DNA of 56,520 nucleotides from Entamoeba histolytica HM-1:IMSS (GCF_000208925.1 NW_001914948.1:1-56520), one strand, 5' to 3'. Counted from the first letter of the stretch, positions 1 through 10,439 are shown. The notes: a model not told the origin generated them from the letters alone. Numbers and translations: made by a program.

Positions 1-814
1 TAATATATGAAATAATAAAAAGAAAAGATAAATAATAAAGAAATATGATGTATTTAATATATAATATAATTTATTATCAAATATAATAATATCAAATGAT
101 GATTTATTTTTATTTCAAAATATTTTGCATCATTAAATTTTGGGCTTTTTTTATTGCACTTTTTTATTTGTTTCAATAAAATTTGCATCCTTTATTTTTT
201 TTCATTCTTTTCTTCTTTTATCATCTCTTTTGTTTTATTACACTTTATCTTCTTTATTTTTATATTCTCTCCTTTCTACTTTTATTCTTTCTTCATCATA
301 TCCAACTTTTTACTTTCTTTTTATTCTTTTATATCATTCATTCTCTTCTTTTTCCATTATTTGCTTTTTTCGTTGCCCAACATCAATGTCATTTTTCTTT
401 GATAATATTCATATATTCAATTTGATCCATTCGTTATCAAATGTACTTACATTCTAATAAGTAAATAACACTGCTTTTTTATAAATACTCATTCTTCTAT
501 TATAATAAATGTTATTTCATAGTCGTCACAAATAATCATCATTTACATTCTTTGTAATATTGAGTATTATGTATTCTAACCAAATACAACACAATATTCA
601 GAAGATAACTTGTGGTTCAATGTTTTGTTTCATTTTAGTGTTTGTGTGCTGTTTCTGAAATGCCTTCTTTGAGTTTTCAAGACGATTTATTCACAAAATA
701 AGAATATTTAAAAACACAAAATTAGAACTTCAGAAATTGTTTTAGGCTATATGAATTAATTTATTTAGTTAAAAATACTGAGCAATTCAATCTTTTGATT
801 TTTTTTCAAAAAAG
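1..814. other. Gene-free AT-rich region with degenerate repeat
   Basis: No credible gene. Positions 140-457 can be read as open frames in three registers, but all are Phe/Leu/Ser-rich products of a pyrimidine-rich strand. About 150-400 resembles the reverse complement of about 46890-47130, including an exact stretch of just over 20 bases near 355-376, so this is an old dispersed repeat. A short stretch at 630-655 also resembles part of the inverted-repeat arm near 48345-48365. No RNA gene was recognised. Confidence 0.6.
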
Positions 815-823
815 AAAAATTCA
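815..823 (+). promoter_or_regulatory. Initiator-like element AAAAATTCA
   Basis: AAAAATTCA is an exact match to the initiator consensus described for Entamoeba genes. It sits 5 nt upstream of an ATG at 828, the spacing expected for the very short 5' leaders of this genus. This supports 828 as the ancestral start of the following, now frame-disrupted, gene. Confidence 0.5.
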
Positions 824-827
824 AAGA

Positions 828-1421
828 ATGAAAACAAGAAGATTATATACTTGATAAAAGATGGTTTACTTTGTTGCTTTCGATTTATTCTTTTATATGT
901 TTTCTCTGTGCATTAATTGGAACGATATTGTTGATTGTAGTAATAGTCAAATATCCAGGAACATGGAAGAGTGTAAATCAATCTACAAGAATAGATTATG
1001 AAAAGAATGTTTGTAAATACTCTTTATTAATAAATAACATATTTTTATATCATAGGAAAGATGTTGCTTGTTCTATAAAAAATCAGAAAATTTAATATTC
1101 AAAGATTGTCCACTTGTTAATTTAGATGATTCTTATATAAGAAATGACACTTGTATCTCTGAATATAATTTTGTTGTGTTTAATAAAGATGATCTCCGTA
1201 TTTCTGATTACAAGATTTGCTCTATTGTTCCTAAAGAAGATTTCCCATTTCAAATATGTTCCATTGTTATTGGGTTTATTCTGACTATTGTTTATTTGTC
1301 ATTAACAATTGAATACTTGGTTGTTTCATTTGTTGGTATTCCAGAATTATCGATTAAGTATTTATATCTAAATCCAGACCAAATAACAGATTCACTCATT
1401 CAAAATGAGTCTAATCTCTAG
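828..1421 (+). pseudogene. Small two-exon membrane protein with disrupted start
   Basis: Exon 1 reads in frame to 1008; a 47-nt intron at 1009-1055 (GTTTGT...CATAG) joins it in phase to exon 2, 1056-1421. The product has a hydrophobic segment near the N-terminus (LLLSIYSFICFLCALIGTI and onward), a Cys-containing polar loop, and a second hydrophobic segment (about 1255-1345) followed by a polar tail. Exon 1 has no in-frame ATG. The ATG at 828, directly behind an initiator element, reads eight codons and stops, in a different frame from the rest. This is either a frame-disrupted pseudogene or a sequencing error near 850. The family is not recognised; two membrane spans with an extracellular loop is the most that can be said. 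Confidence 0.5.
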
Positions 1422-3740
1422 AATAGAAAAATCTATTTTATCTTTTAATGACTTTCATTCTTTTTTTTCTTAAAAAAAACAATAAACAACATACTAAACA
1501 TCTAAGTTAGATTATATTTAATACTCTTTCTTATATCCTAATAAAATATCTAACATAACAACTGTCGATAATTCAAATAAAATTCTGTGTTTATATAAAC
1601 AAACTTATTTAATTCTATAATCATCAATTACAACAATATTTTATTTAAATATCAATAAAAATAAGTTTAATAATATGTGATTAAGTTTTTTATATTCTTT
1701 TGTGGCTATATTAATATCAAACAACCATTCACATATCTATGATACCTCAAAAATATTTAATGCATCAAATGTTCTATCCATTAAAATTTACTTACTGAAA
1801 TACCTATAAAGATTAATTGTAACATTTATTATTCTTTTATGAGTCATAAAGGTATAATTAAAAATATATTGAAAAAAATTAATTAAAATGAAGATAAGAA
1901 TTGTAGCCACTCATTAGGATCTTCAAAATACAAAGTAACACTTTATTTATCAACTATAATAATAATACACTCTCTCTTCATTTTTGTTTCAGTAACAACG
2001 ATCATATTTTTAAATAGTAATACCATGAGAGTTTGACCTTCTCCCATATTCCTAAATATCATTAAACAATTCTTCTTCATTATAACCCACTTTTTCCACC
2101 ATTTCTTTCATTCTAACATTTCAACATCTCCTTTTTGATGATATCTTTTAATGTTAATACGACTGTTTTATCATCTTGGTGTTCTTCTACTAACTTATTA
2201 AAATGAAAGATTCATCTTACATTTAATAGAATAATTTTTATCGATATGAGTCTATTAAGTTCATTAATTTTGTATATATTTAAATAATTGAGAAACAGCA
2301 GATATTCTTTTAACTTATTTTCAATTACCTATTCAAAATAACTTCATATCGAAGAACCTTATTATAATAATTTATCTAGTCTTTTTTAATTATAAAATAA
2401 TGTCAAGAAACTAATAAAAACAAAAGTAAATCAAACACAAAATATTAATTCATTAATAATTCTGTAACATAAACTTTTATTTTCTTCTTTCTAAGTTTAA
2501 CATTTCATCATAACTAATTAATGTTGATACATTTCTCTCTTTTGAAACAATAGTGACTATAAACATAACACAATTTATATTAGAATAAAGCTGATAATTG
2601 TTGAATGAATGATCTATCTATAAATAGAGGTATTGATATTATATAAGAGAATTATATGTAAAGTTTATTTTAATTAATATTACAAAATTTTTAGAGCTGA
2701 ATTAAAAAAAGTAAAAATAATGAAAAGAATATGTGTCTAACACTTGTTAAAACACGTTACTACTTATGATAAATTTACAAACACACAAATATTTTATATT
2801 CATAGCATTAAATGAAGTATCATGTTTATTAAAAATAATAAAAATAAAACCAGATACAACTATAAATATAATACATCCCATTTCAATATCAATAAAAACA
2901 CTAAAATATAACATCAATAAATAATAAAAAGCAGTTATGAAAAATAGAAATTCATAACAACAATATTTTATTAAATTAAATACATTTAGCTAATTAAACA
3001 AAGAAAAAGATTTATTAGACACAAAATATCTTTAAGAAAATGAATAAAAGAAAAATAAACAAAGATGTTTAAAAATGAAAAGCAAAAATATAATCACAAC
3101 AAATATTTGAATGTTATTTTAAACATTATCTAAATGGTTAAAATGAATAAATTCTTTTAGCAAAAAATTATATGTGTAATATTTAATTTATAATTTAATT
3201 GTAAAAAAAAAATATTTTGTAAGAGCTGTCAACAAAAAACTCAAAAAATAACAACCGAATTAAAAGAAAAAAAAATTAGTCATATCACAATACTAACACA
3301 CTTCCCAACAGCCATGTAGTTCTGACAATTTCTGGATCTTTAAAATTTATTGAAACACAAATAAACATATTGTAACAATTCCATAAAAAGAATTTTTCTT
3401 TACTCAAGTCTGTACTAAAAATAACATTGAATGATTAATAAGAACATCGCATTCTTATACAAGTAGTTATTTCTAACTATTTAACAAACTCTATTTAATA
3501 ACCACATACCAATTTTTACAAGAGACAATGATAGAAGTAAAAAGTGTTGTAAAAATTTGAATGTATCTATTAATCCCTCAAATGTATAAAAATAAACAAT
3601 ACCTCTATTTAACTTAGAAATAATAAAAATGCTTATTTTAGGTTATTTTGATATAACACGTATAACCCACGAGATCAATACGTAGTTCATACATCATGTT
3701 ATTGATAACACAAAATCTAAAAAAATGAAAAAATAAATTA
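1422..3740. other. 2.3-kb gene-free AT-rich region
   Basis: No intact reading frame of note in either strand. The stretch holds one recognisable decayed coding remnant on the minus strand (1883-2211). The rest is low-complexity A/T with scattered short stops in every frame. No tRNA, rRNA or tandem array was recognised. Confidence 0.55.
1883..2211 (-). pseudogene. Decayed gene remnant, C-terminal part
   Basis: On the minus strand three overlapping frame segments read like protein rather than random A/T. The first runs from about 2208 through KLVEEHQDDKTVVLTLKDII; the second contains MKEMVEKVGYNEEELFNDI; the third runs from about 2060 through GEGQTLMVLLF to YFEDPNEWLQFLSSF and a natural stop at 1883. 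Joining them needs two frameshifts, and one internal TAA interrupts the third. Codon composition resembles the functional genes. The family was not recognised. The pattern fits an old pseudogene. Confidence 0.45.
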
Positions 3741-4184
3741 ATGTTGTGTGTACCTTATAAAAGAAGGTTTGAAGATGATGATGATGAAAATCAAATCCAA
3801 CGCAATCAAATTCAATTTCATATGATTAAAATGTTTCCAATGTTAAGAAGAATGAAGTTTGATGAATCATTTTTACAAGGCAAACGATATGTTGAAGACT
3901 TACCAACAGATGGTGAATCCCAGAAACAAGAAAAACCACCTATTAAAGAACAAACAATTGTACCAATGGAAGTATGTCATCCAGTAGATTGGAAACCAAA
4001 AATGGTTAAAGAATTAGAACATGTTGGGTATCAACCTAACCCGTTATTAGACAGAATTTTTTGGAAGAAACCAACTAATGCAATGATTGTATATCAAGAA
4101 CCAAATCATTGTGTAAAACAAATGATTAATTCCAAATTAAATACTACTCAAAATACTCCATCTAAAATGATGGATTTATGTTAA
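3741..4184 (+). CDS. Hypothetical protein, 147 aa
   Basis: Single-exon gene starting at ATG 3741. The product is hydrophilic with an acidic patch near the N-terminus (RRFEDDDDENQ), a Gln/Asn stretch, several Met residues, and a Pro-containing middle (LPTDGESQKQEKPPIKEQ). No signal peptide or membrane segment is visible and no family is recognised. It ends 48 nt before the start codon of the next gene on the same strand, so the next promoter must be very compact or overlap its 3' end. Codon use and amino-acid complexity look like a real gene rather than a shadow frame. Confidence 0.6.
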   Translation: MLCVPYKRRFEDDDDENQIQRNQIQFHMIKMFPMLRRMKFDESFLQGKRYVEDLPTDGESQKQEKPPIKEQTIVPMEVCHPVDWKPKMVKELEHVGYQPNPLLDRIFWKKPTNAMIVYQEPNHCVKQMINSKLNTTQNTPSKMMDLC

Positions 4185-4232
4185 TAATTGATTGATATTT
4201 ATTTATAATTTTTTTTTATCTTTTAATTTACC

Positions 4233-5164
4233 ATGTCTCATATTTTATTTATTAATACCACTAATTCACAACCAATTTATGCACAACCAATTGCGTCTAC
4301 ATTATTTTATACTAATAAAGGAAAAGATCTCTTTCTTATTGATTGTGGAGAAGTTTGTCAATAGAATAAGTTGTATATTTAATTATTTTAATGGATAAAG
4401 TTCATTAGTTTTTTAGGGAATTGCAAACCAATTAATTCAAATGAAAGTCCCAATTGAAAGAATTCGTGGAATTATCATAACCAGTTCACAAGCTAACCGT
4501 TCAAGTGGAATAGGTGGAATTGTTCATATTATTTCATTTTCAACAAAAGGAAAAGTTTGATTTAATTACTTTTTCATTGTGCATCTACTCTTCAGAAAGT
4601 TAAATCATTTAGATTACAATTGTTGGACCTAAAGGAATAAAAATGTTGGTTGATTCTTTATTTGAGTATTGTGGAGAAAAATCCCCTGAGCCAATCAATT
4701 ATATAGAATTAAATGTAACAGAGATAACTCAACTTAATATATGTAATATTCAATTCACTGTTATTCCTTCAGTTCATAATAACTCAATACCAAACTATGG
4801 AATTATTTGTCAAATAAAAAACAGACAATTAAATCAAAAAACAGTTGTAATGTTTAATGGAGATATAAGAAACTTTTCTCCACTGATAAATCATATTCAA
4901 AATAATAAAATTCAAATAGACATGTTGGTATATGACTATATAATTAATCAAAACACAAAAATTCAAAGAAAATGTGAATGTCCAACTCCTGACATTATAT
5001 CTAATATTGTTAATGGGTGTATTTGTCCGAGTAAATTTGTCATTCGTTGCTATTCATCAAAATGTGTAGAGAAAGAAATTAATGAAATCATAAACCACAT
5101 CCAAAATGAAACTCAAATTCAAACTTTAGTTGCATACAATGGAACTAATGTAACATTATTTTAA
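4233..5164 (+). CDS. tRNase Z-like metallo-beta-lactamase-fold protein, degenerate
   Basis: Three exons: 4233-4352, 4417-4554 and 4613-5164, with introns of 64 nt (GTTTGT...TTTAG) and 58 nt (GTTTGA...TTTAG). Together they encode 269 aa. Family features: FLIDCGEGIANQLIQM matches the LFDCGEGTQ motif of tRNase Z; RIRGIIITSSQANRSSGIGG occupies the place of the IFITHxHxDHxxGLPG motif; ITIVGPKG matches the following strand. A tRNase Z would use zinc held by the HxHxDH motif to cut the tRNA 3' trailer. Here every His of that motif is gone (SSQANR), GDT is reduced to NGDI, and no HFSAR-like motif is seen. The size fits a short tRNase Z or the non-catalytic amino half of the long form. Probably a pseudo-enzyme. 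Confidence 0.7.
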
Positions 5165-5300
5165 AAAAATAACTGAAAGACTTTTTAATTGTTAGTAAAT
5201 TAATAAACATTTGAAAATAATTCTTTCTATTATTAAAATCAACTGAAAATCGTATTTTAATAAACAATTATTCAAATAATAAAAACAATAATAATAATAA

Positions 5301-5900
5301 GCAATTAATTAAGTATTAATAGAATTATCTTCTATTATTCCTGAATCAGCGGAGACTAATCTCATCCCTTCGTCTTCATCTTCTTCTTGTAGCTCTACAG
5401 AGTATGTTTGATTGTGATCTCCGCAGTATTCCATGACATCCATCATGTTTTTTATGACAAGGTTTTTCATTTCTTTCTTGATGTCAATGTCATTTTTTAA
5501 TTCTTTAATTAATTTAATACTTTCTTTATTCACTAATCCATTTATTGAAATTACTACTGGATTTATTTTGACATCTTTTAACTTTTCTATTTTCATTAAC
5601 CTACTCTTTAATTCCTTATACATATTTCTTTTCTTCCAATATTCTCAATTAATATTGTGATCAGCCACAATAGTCATATCAAATAATAGACAAGTTTTGT
5701 TCTTTTTATCTACTACGTATATGTCTGGTATTTTGTGGTATTGTCATTCACTTTTATGCATTATTTGTTTGTTCATATCATTGTAATGTCTTTATATTGT
5801 AACACTGTTTCATATGGGGATTTTATATTGTTTATTTCATGTATATTTTCTTATTAACCCCTCCCATATTATTATGCCGATATGGTCATGTTTCTCCATT
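5301..5900 (-). mobile_element. 5'-truncated LINE, 3' end fragment (EhLINE-like)
   Basis: The 600 bp align colinearly with the 3' end of the near-full-length LINE at 48789-53549. They retain the AATTAATTAAGTATTAATAG tail and the end of ORF2, which remains open at 5309-5623 and ends ...SINT. The endonuclease motif PD...D can be read near 5671-5730, in a different frame segment. The start of the match near 5900 is abrupt, as expected for 5' truncation during target-primed reverse transcription. It lies between the tRNase Z-like gene and the E2 gene. The open frame is a residue of ORF2 and not a host gene. Confidence 0.85.
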
Positions 5901-6097
5901 TAACAAAATAAATAATACAACAAAGAAAGTTTAATGAAGTATGTAAAAAGGATAAAAACCAAAAGTAAAATCTTAGAAATAAAAGAAGATAATCATATAA
6001 ATAAAAGTATGATAATAAAAAACGTAGAATTAAATGACGTTTTCAGAGAAAGGAATTACGTCTGACCACGTTCGATAAACTAAAAAAGGAAGAAAAA

Positions 6098-6108
6098 GAA
6101 CTTAAAAA
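6098..6108 (+). promoter_or_regulatory. GAACTTAAAAA core promoter element
   Basis: GAACTTAAAAA lies 18 nt upstream of the E2 start codon. The same string or a one-base variant recurs just upstream of the starts at 26719, 29292, 31085 and 40349. It matches the GAAC element known from Entamoeba core promoters. Confidence 0.55.
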
Positions 6109-6115
6109 AAACAAA

Positions 6116-6574
6116 ATGACCAAAAGAATTACTGGAGAATTTGCCAAACTTCAAAAGAATAAAGAAGGTTGGTTTACTGTTGGAACATATTCAGATGATA
6201 TTTATCAATGGAAAGTAATAATTAATGGACCAGAAAATAGTCCATATGAAGGTGGAAAGTTTGAAGTTAAAATCACCCTTCCTAAAGAATATCCACATAA
6301 ACCACCAATGTTAGTTGTAATGACTAAAGTTTATTCACCAATTGTTAATCCTGAAGATCATACTATTTGCCATCCAATTCTCCAAACTGATAATAAACCA
6401 GGAAATTGGGCACCTACATCATCAGTTTATGAAGTTCTTGTTGCATTTAGAAGTATGCTTGGATCACTTTCTACTGATCATGTCTCAGATACTGAAGTTG
6501 CTCAAGTTCTTGCAGAAAGACCTGAGGAATTTAAAAAGACAGCCAGAGAATGGACAAAGTTATATGCTAAATGA
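6116..6574 (+). CDS. Ubiquitin-conjugating enzyme E2 (UBC fold), atypical
   Basis: Single exon, 152 aa, a complete UBC core. Visible features are the beta-sheet signature W.V.I.GP..SPYEGG, the PKEYPHKPP loop, the active-site Cys in TICHPIL (C85) and the NWAPTSSVYEVL helix. E2s accept ubiquitin, or a ubiquitin-like protein, on this Cys and pass it to substrates with an E3. The HPN tripeptide normally found about ten residues before the Cys reads SPI (residues 74-76), so the Asn that stabilises the transition state is missing. A His follows the Cys directly. It could be an active non-canonical E2 or specific for another modifier; Cys retention argues against a Ubc variant of the UEV type. Confidence 0.9.
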   Translation: MTKRITGEFAKLQKNKEGWFTVGTYSDDIYQWKVIINGPENSPYEGGKFEVKITLPKEYPHKPPMLVVMTKVYSPIVNPEDHTICHPILQTDNKPGNWAPTSSVYEVLVAFRSMLGSLSTDHVSDTEVAQVLAERPEEFKKTAREWTKLYAK

Positions 6575-6754
6575 AATAAACATATTTAATTTACAAGCAT
6601 ATTTATCATTTGTATTTATTATTCTTTTTTTTTATCAATCATATTTAAATAATTATTTATAATAACACTACAATTATTTGTATTATCATAATTTCTCTTC
6701 TTACAACTCCATATTTTTAGCTTGATACATCTCTTTAGTACTTCATTTAAAACA

Positions 6755-7144
6755 ATGAGTAATGAAAAAGACGGTTCTAGACTATTTGATGATTTATATT
6801 TTACCTTATTTATTACAACAAATTATACAATAGCTCTTTGTTTTGTTTTTGTTTAATTATTAACATAGCTTTACAGGAGTGATATTACTATTTTTTATTA
6901 GATTATTTAGTGCTAAATTTTAGTGGTTCTATCAAGACACAAATTAAGTCATCCACAACTTTATTCTAATATTTGTTGAGGTAAAACAATCCTAGTCAAT
7001 AAAAATCTCTTACTCATTGTAAGTATTGTTTGTGGATATTCATTAACACTTTTTATTTGTCGGTCCATCTATTCTGTTCTTGCTTTTCCATATTTGTTAT
7101 ACTCTTTATTTCATGGTTATGAAAGAGCCAATAGAATTTATTAA
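6755..7144 (+). pseudogene. Decayed membrane-protein gene
   Basis: An ATG at 6755 opens a 33-codon frame (MSNEKDGSRLFDDLYFTLF...) that becomes hydrophobic and stops. Further protein-like hydrophobic segments follow in shifted frames: TGVILLFFIRLFSAKF near 6875-6925, then LLIVSIVCGYSLTLF through FPYLLYSLFHGYERANRIY, ending at a stop at 7142. No arrangement of Entamoeba-sized introns rejoins them cleanly. It reads as a multi-span membrane protein gene broken by frameshifts. The family is not recognised. The remaining 7145-7550 holds nothing recognisable. Confidence 0.35.
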
Positions 7145-7550
7145 AATTCTTTTACTAAAAGGAATTTACTAAATACTACAAATAATTTTATTCGATTTTA
7201 AACCATGTTATTTTTAATGGTTTAGTGATTTTTCTATTCAATGAAAGCATAAGATGTTATTACATGAATAAGTGAGTTGAATTTTTAGTATAATGAACAA
7301 GTATTTTTAATATAATTTTTTTTAAAAAGAATAAAAATAATTAACATTGAGTCATTGTAAATTTTTATTAGAGTATTTTCTAACAACAACAGAAATATAA
7401 TATGTTTAATTCTTGTAAAGAAAATGTACAATTGATATACATTTAAACAACTGAAATAAATTAATACATTCAATGAAATTATGAAAGTTTCTCAACATAA
7501 AAAACAAAAAGAAAGAAAAAAAAAAAACTAAAAAAAAGTGATTTATTGAG

Positions 7551-9323
7551 ATGTTAACATATAATCGATTCTATGAAGTAACTAATCCAATCACATTTCC
7601 ATTTGGAGTTTCATTTCGTCCATTTGAATGTGAACCTCCATTTCCATGTGGGGAAGTTATTGATAAAAAACCATTTCAATGTAAGAAATGTGGTGCTTAT
7701 GATAATTGTTTTAATCTTCGGGTAAATGGAGAATTTCTTTGTTGTGTCTGTGGAGCTATGAATCCAACGTTTATTACATACAAAAATTTTACATCAAATT
7801 CATTAGTTGTTTGTCCTTCTATGTGTCAACCAACAAATTTCTTTTTCAATAACAATAAACCAAAATTACAAATCTCTATTGAAACTATTGTTGTAATATT
7901 CATGCAACCGAAAGAAGCTGATAATTGTGTAAAAGAATGTTTAAAAGAGTTATGGAAACGTGTACAAAAGAAACACATTAAAAGAAAATTATTAATAGTT
8001 GTTGAAAATGATGAAGGACTTCATTTAGGATCTTTTAAAGGAAATCAAATTCATTTGATAACTATTCCACAAGAAGAAATCACAGAAGATAATTTTTGTT
8101 TAAAAGAAATGATAAATGAAAATACTTTTAGATTTGAAGAAACAGTAGATGAATTATCGTTTGATAATATTATTGATACAATGCTGACTTTTAATAATAG
8201 AATTCATGGGGCAGAACAATGTTATGAATTACTTCGTCAAATTAATACGTTTGAGAGTGATATGAGAATATGTCTTTTTAGTGGTGAAATAGTAAGAGAA
8301 ACTATACAAATAGATATAGAACAAGTCCGTTACAAATTTCCAATTCATTTCGTCTTATTTTCTTCTTATTGTAGTGAAATAATAAAAATAAATAAAATTA
8401 TTGAACAAACTGGTGGGTCTTTACATATTTGGAACATCAACCAACAACATTTAGACATTTGTTATAGAGACTTATTTGATAGGTTATTATGTGTAAGAAC
8501 GAGAGGAGGTAATAAACTTTTATTTTTTTCACATAACTCGATCAAAGCAAATTTTCATAATGAATTCTTTCAACCAAATGAACCAATGCCTTCACTGAAT
8601 CCATTTACATACTTCCATTTTATATTATCATTTAATAAAGCAATATCACTAAATTACTTTCAAGTAGTATTTACTGATGTTTTCTTAAAAGATGGAAAAG
8701 CAACTCCTTTTACTAGAATTGAAACTATTAAAGTTGGACATACCAAAGACACTTTTAAATTTTTTGATAATTATCCACCAGCATTAGCATTATCCACTTG
8801 TATGCAATTTAATAAAGATGATATGTTAAAGATACTACCTAATATGATTAGATATTATCAACCAATACAAACACATCCTTTATTTAAACTCCTTGCTCAA
8901 ATTCTTCATATTGTCAGTGTATCAGCTCTCTATTCCCCTGACCCATTAATGTCTTCTTTATCACATTATTTATTGATACAACATTCTCCTCAATATTCAA
9001 TGGCAATCTTTAATCCACCAATTATCATTTATCCTACATTACAATCTCTTCAACAAAAACCAACAATAACACCTTCATTACAGGAGCTCATTAAAATGAG
9101 TCCTGATCTTGTATTATATCCATCTCAACGTCTTCTCTTGGTTTTATATAATCCAAGAATTATTAAAAATCAAAATATTCCACTTAGAGAAAATATTAAA
9201 CATATCACTCATATTCTAGCTGCTATTGACTCATTTAAAAGACTTAGTTATGAACGTCCACAAAGATATATTATATATGACTTCTTATTAACTGACCCAA
9301 TCTTGACAAAATATATTCATTAA
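7551..9323 (+). CDS. Sec24-like COPII coat protein
   Basis: Single exon, 590 aa. The N-terminus reads PFGVSFRPFE, followed by a Cys4 zinc finger (C44, C47, C64 or C65, C67; CKKCGAYDNCFNLRVNGEFLC), the layout of Sec23/Sec24 proteins. The zinc finger leads into a trunk-like alpha/beta region with IVVIFMQPKEAD at its start, then a beta-sandwich and helical region (PALALSTCMQFN) and a C-terminal gelsolin-like part. The PFGVS.RPFE opening and RINPF-type finger are closer to Sec24 than to Sec23, whose finger starts CSRTTC. Sec24 selects cargo on ER-derived COPII vesicles. The protein is short because it lacks the Pro/Gln-rich N-terminal extension. It lies tail to tail with the CDF gene, 48 nt apart. 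Confidence 0.7.
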   Translation: MLTYNRFYEVTNPITFPFGVSFRPFECEPPFPCGEVIDKKPFQCKKCGAYDNCFNLRVNGEFLCCVCGAMNPTFITYKNFTSNSLVVCPSMCQPTNFFFNNNKPKLQISIETIVVIFMQPKEADNCVKECLKELWKRVQKKHIKRKLLIVVENDEGLHLGSFKGNQIHLITIPQEEITEDNFCLKEMINENTFRFEETVDELSFDNIIDTMLTFNNRIHGAEQCYELLRQINTFESDMRICLFSGEIVRETIQIDIEQVRYKFPIHFVLFSSYCSEIIKINKIIEQTGGSLHIWNINQQHLDICYRDLFDRLLCVRTRGGNKLLFFSHNSIKANFHNEFFQPNEPMPSLNPFTYFHFILSFNKAISLNYFQVVFTDVFLKDGKATPFTRIETIKVGHTKDTFKFFDNYPPALALSTCMQFNKDDMLKILPNMIRYYQPIQTHPLFKLLAQILHIVSVSALYSPDPLMSSLSHYLLIQHSPQYSMAIFNPPIIIYPTLQSLQQKPTITPSLQELIKMSPDLVLYPSQRLLLVLYNPRIIKNQNIPLRENIKHITHILAAIDSFKRLSYERPQRYIIYDFLLTDPILTKYIH

Positions 9324-9371
9324 TCAAATCTTTTCATCTTTTTTACAAACTCAAAATATCTTAAAAAAGAA

Positions 9372-10362
9372 TTAATTATGCTTCTGAACTTGAATGCAAA
9401 TGTCTTTTAATACTGAATCAAATAATTCATGAGCTTGTTTAAGAATTGTTTGTTCATCTGCATCTTCATTTATAACAACTACAACTGACCCAACAAAGTT
9501 ATTTGGTGATAATGTCCAGAAATGTTCATTTTTATATTCTAATACACCATCTAATTGTTGCAGTTGTTGTAATTTAGCATAAATTTGAGGATACACAGTT
9601 TGAGGAGAGGTTTGTAATAAAATCATTCCATTAGCAGTAAGAATAGGAATAGCAATATAAATCACAATAAAAGCCATTGCCATAGAAAATAGTCCATCGT
9701 AACTAATGATGCCACTACTAAATTAATAAAAAGATTAAAAATCAAAAACATAAAATGACAAACGGATACCAAAACGAAATAGAGTAAATGGTTATTACTG
9801 TAATATTTTGAATAAAATGAAACAGTACAAATCTTTTTTGTGATTGAGGGATAGAAGATGATGTTGATGATGCCTCACGAACAAAAATAATATCTGAAAA
9901 GAAGCACAACCCAATTCCATTAATCAATAATCCCCAACATACTGTACTAATAATTGAATGAATACTATCTGGCTCTGTTGCAATAACCACAGGTTCTATC
10001 ATTCTTTCAACACATTGCATCAATGTAAATGCAGAAAAAAGAACTAAGAAAAATCCATTAATAAATCCTAACAAAGGTTCAACTCGTTGAAACCCATAAG
10101 TCATTGATTCAGTAGAACTTCTATGTGCATACATCTTTCCTGCGTAATAAATAATAATAGAAAATAAGCAAAATGCTGTATGTACTGTACTAACAAGTAA
10201 CCCCAATGAATTTGTATCAACACTTACCATCAATTCTCGTAATGCAAAAACCATCAATACAACAAAATACACAATATTTATTTTATCTTTACGTGTTGCT
10301 AGAACAACATTTTTTAAGTTAGAAAAGAAAGAAGATTGTTCTTCAACTGCAAATGTTGGCAT
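9372..10362 (-). CDS. CDF-family (zinc efflux-like) transporter, altered metal site
   Basis: Two exons on the minus strand, 9764-10362 and 9372-9717, joined across a 46-nt intron (GTTTGT...TTTAG) within a Pro codon: 314 aa. TM segments can be seen around residues 30-47, 52-72, 95-120, 140-160 and 178-198, then SYDGLFSMAMAF and a cytosolic C-terminal domain. The loop motif YGFQRVEPLLGFINGFFLVL is diagnostic of CDF/ZnT transporters, which exchange protons for Zn2+ or related ions. The HxxxD pair that binds zinc in TM2 reads HTAFC, and the TM5 site reads HFIQN, so both Asp residues are lost. Either another metal is carried or it acts as a non-transporting partner in a heterodimer. Confidence 0.8.
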
Positions 10363-10439
10363 TGTTTATTCATTTTTGAGATGAAATTTAGTATTTTGTG
10401 ATATAAAACAATAATAACCTAATTTAATGTAAAAGAATT

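Noticed and set aside
140..457. Open frames rich in Phe, Leu and Ser in three registers
   Set aside because: Composition artefact of a pyrimidine-rich strand; overlapping in all frames, no promoter element, and part of a dispersed repeat.
5309..5623. Apparent 104-aa host gene
   Set aside because: It aligns with the C-terminal end of LINE ORF2 and belongs to the truncated LINE at 5301-5900.
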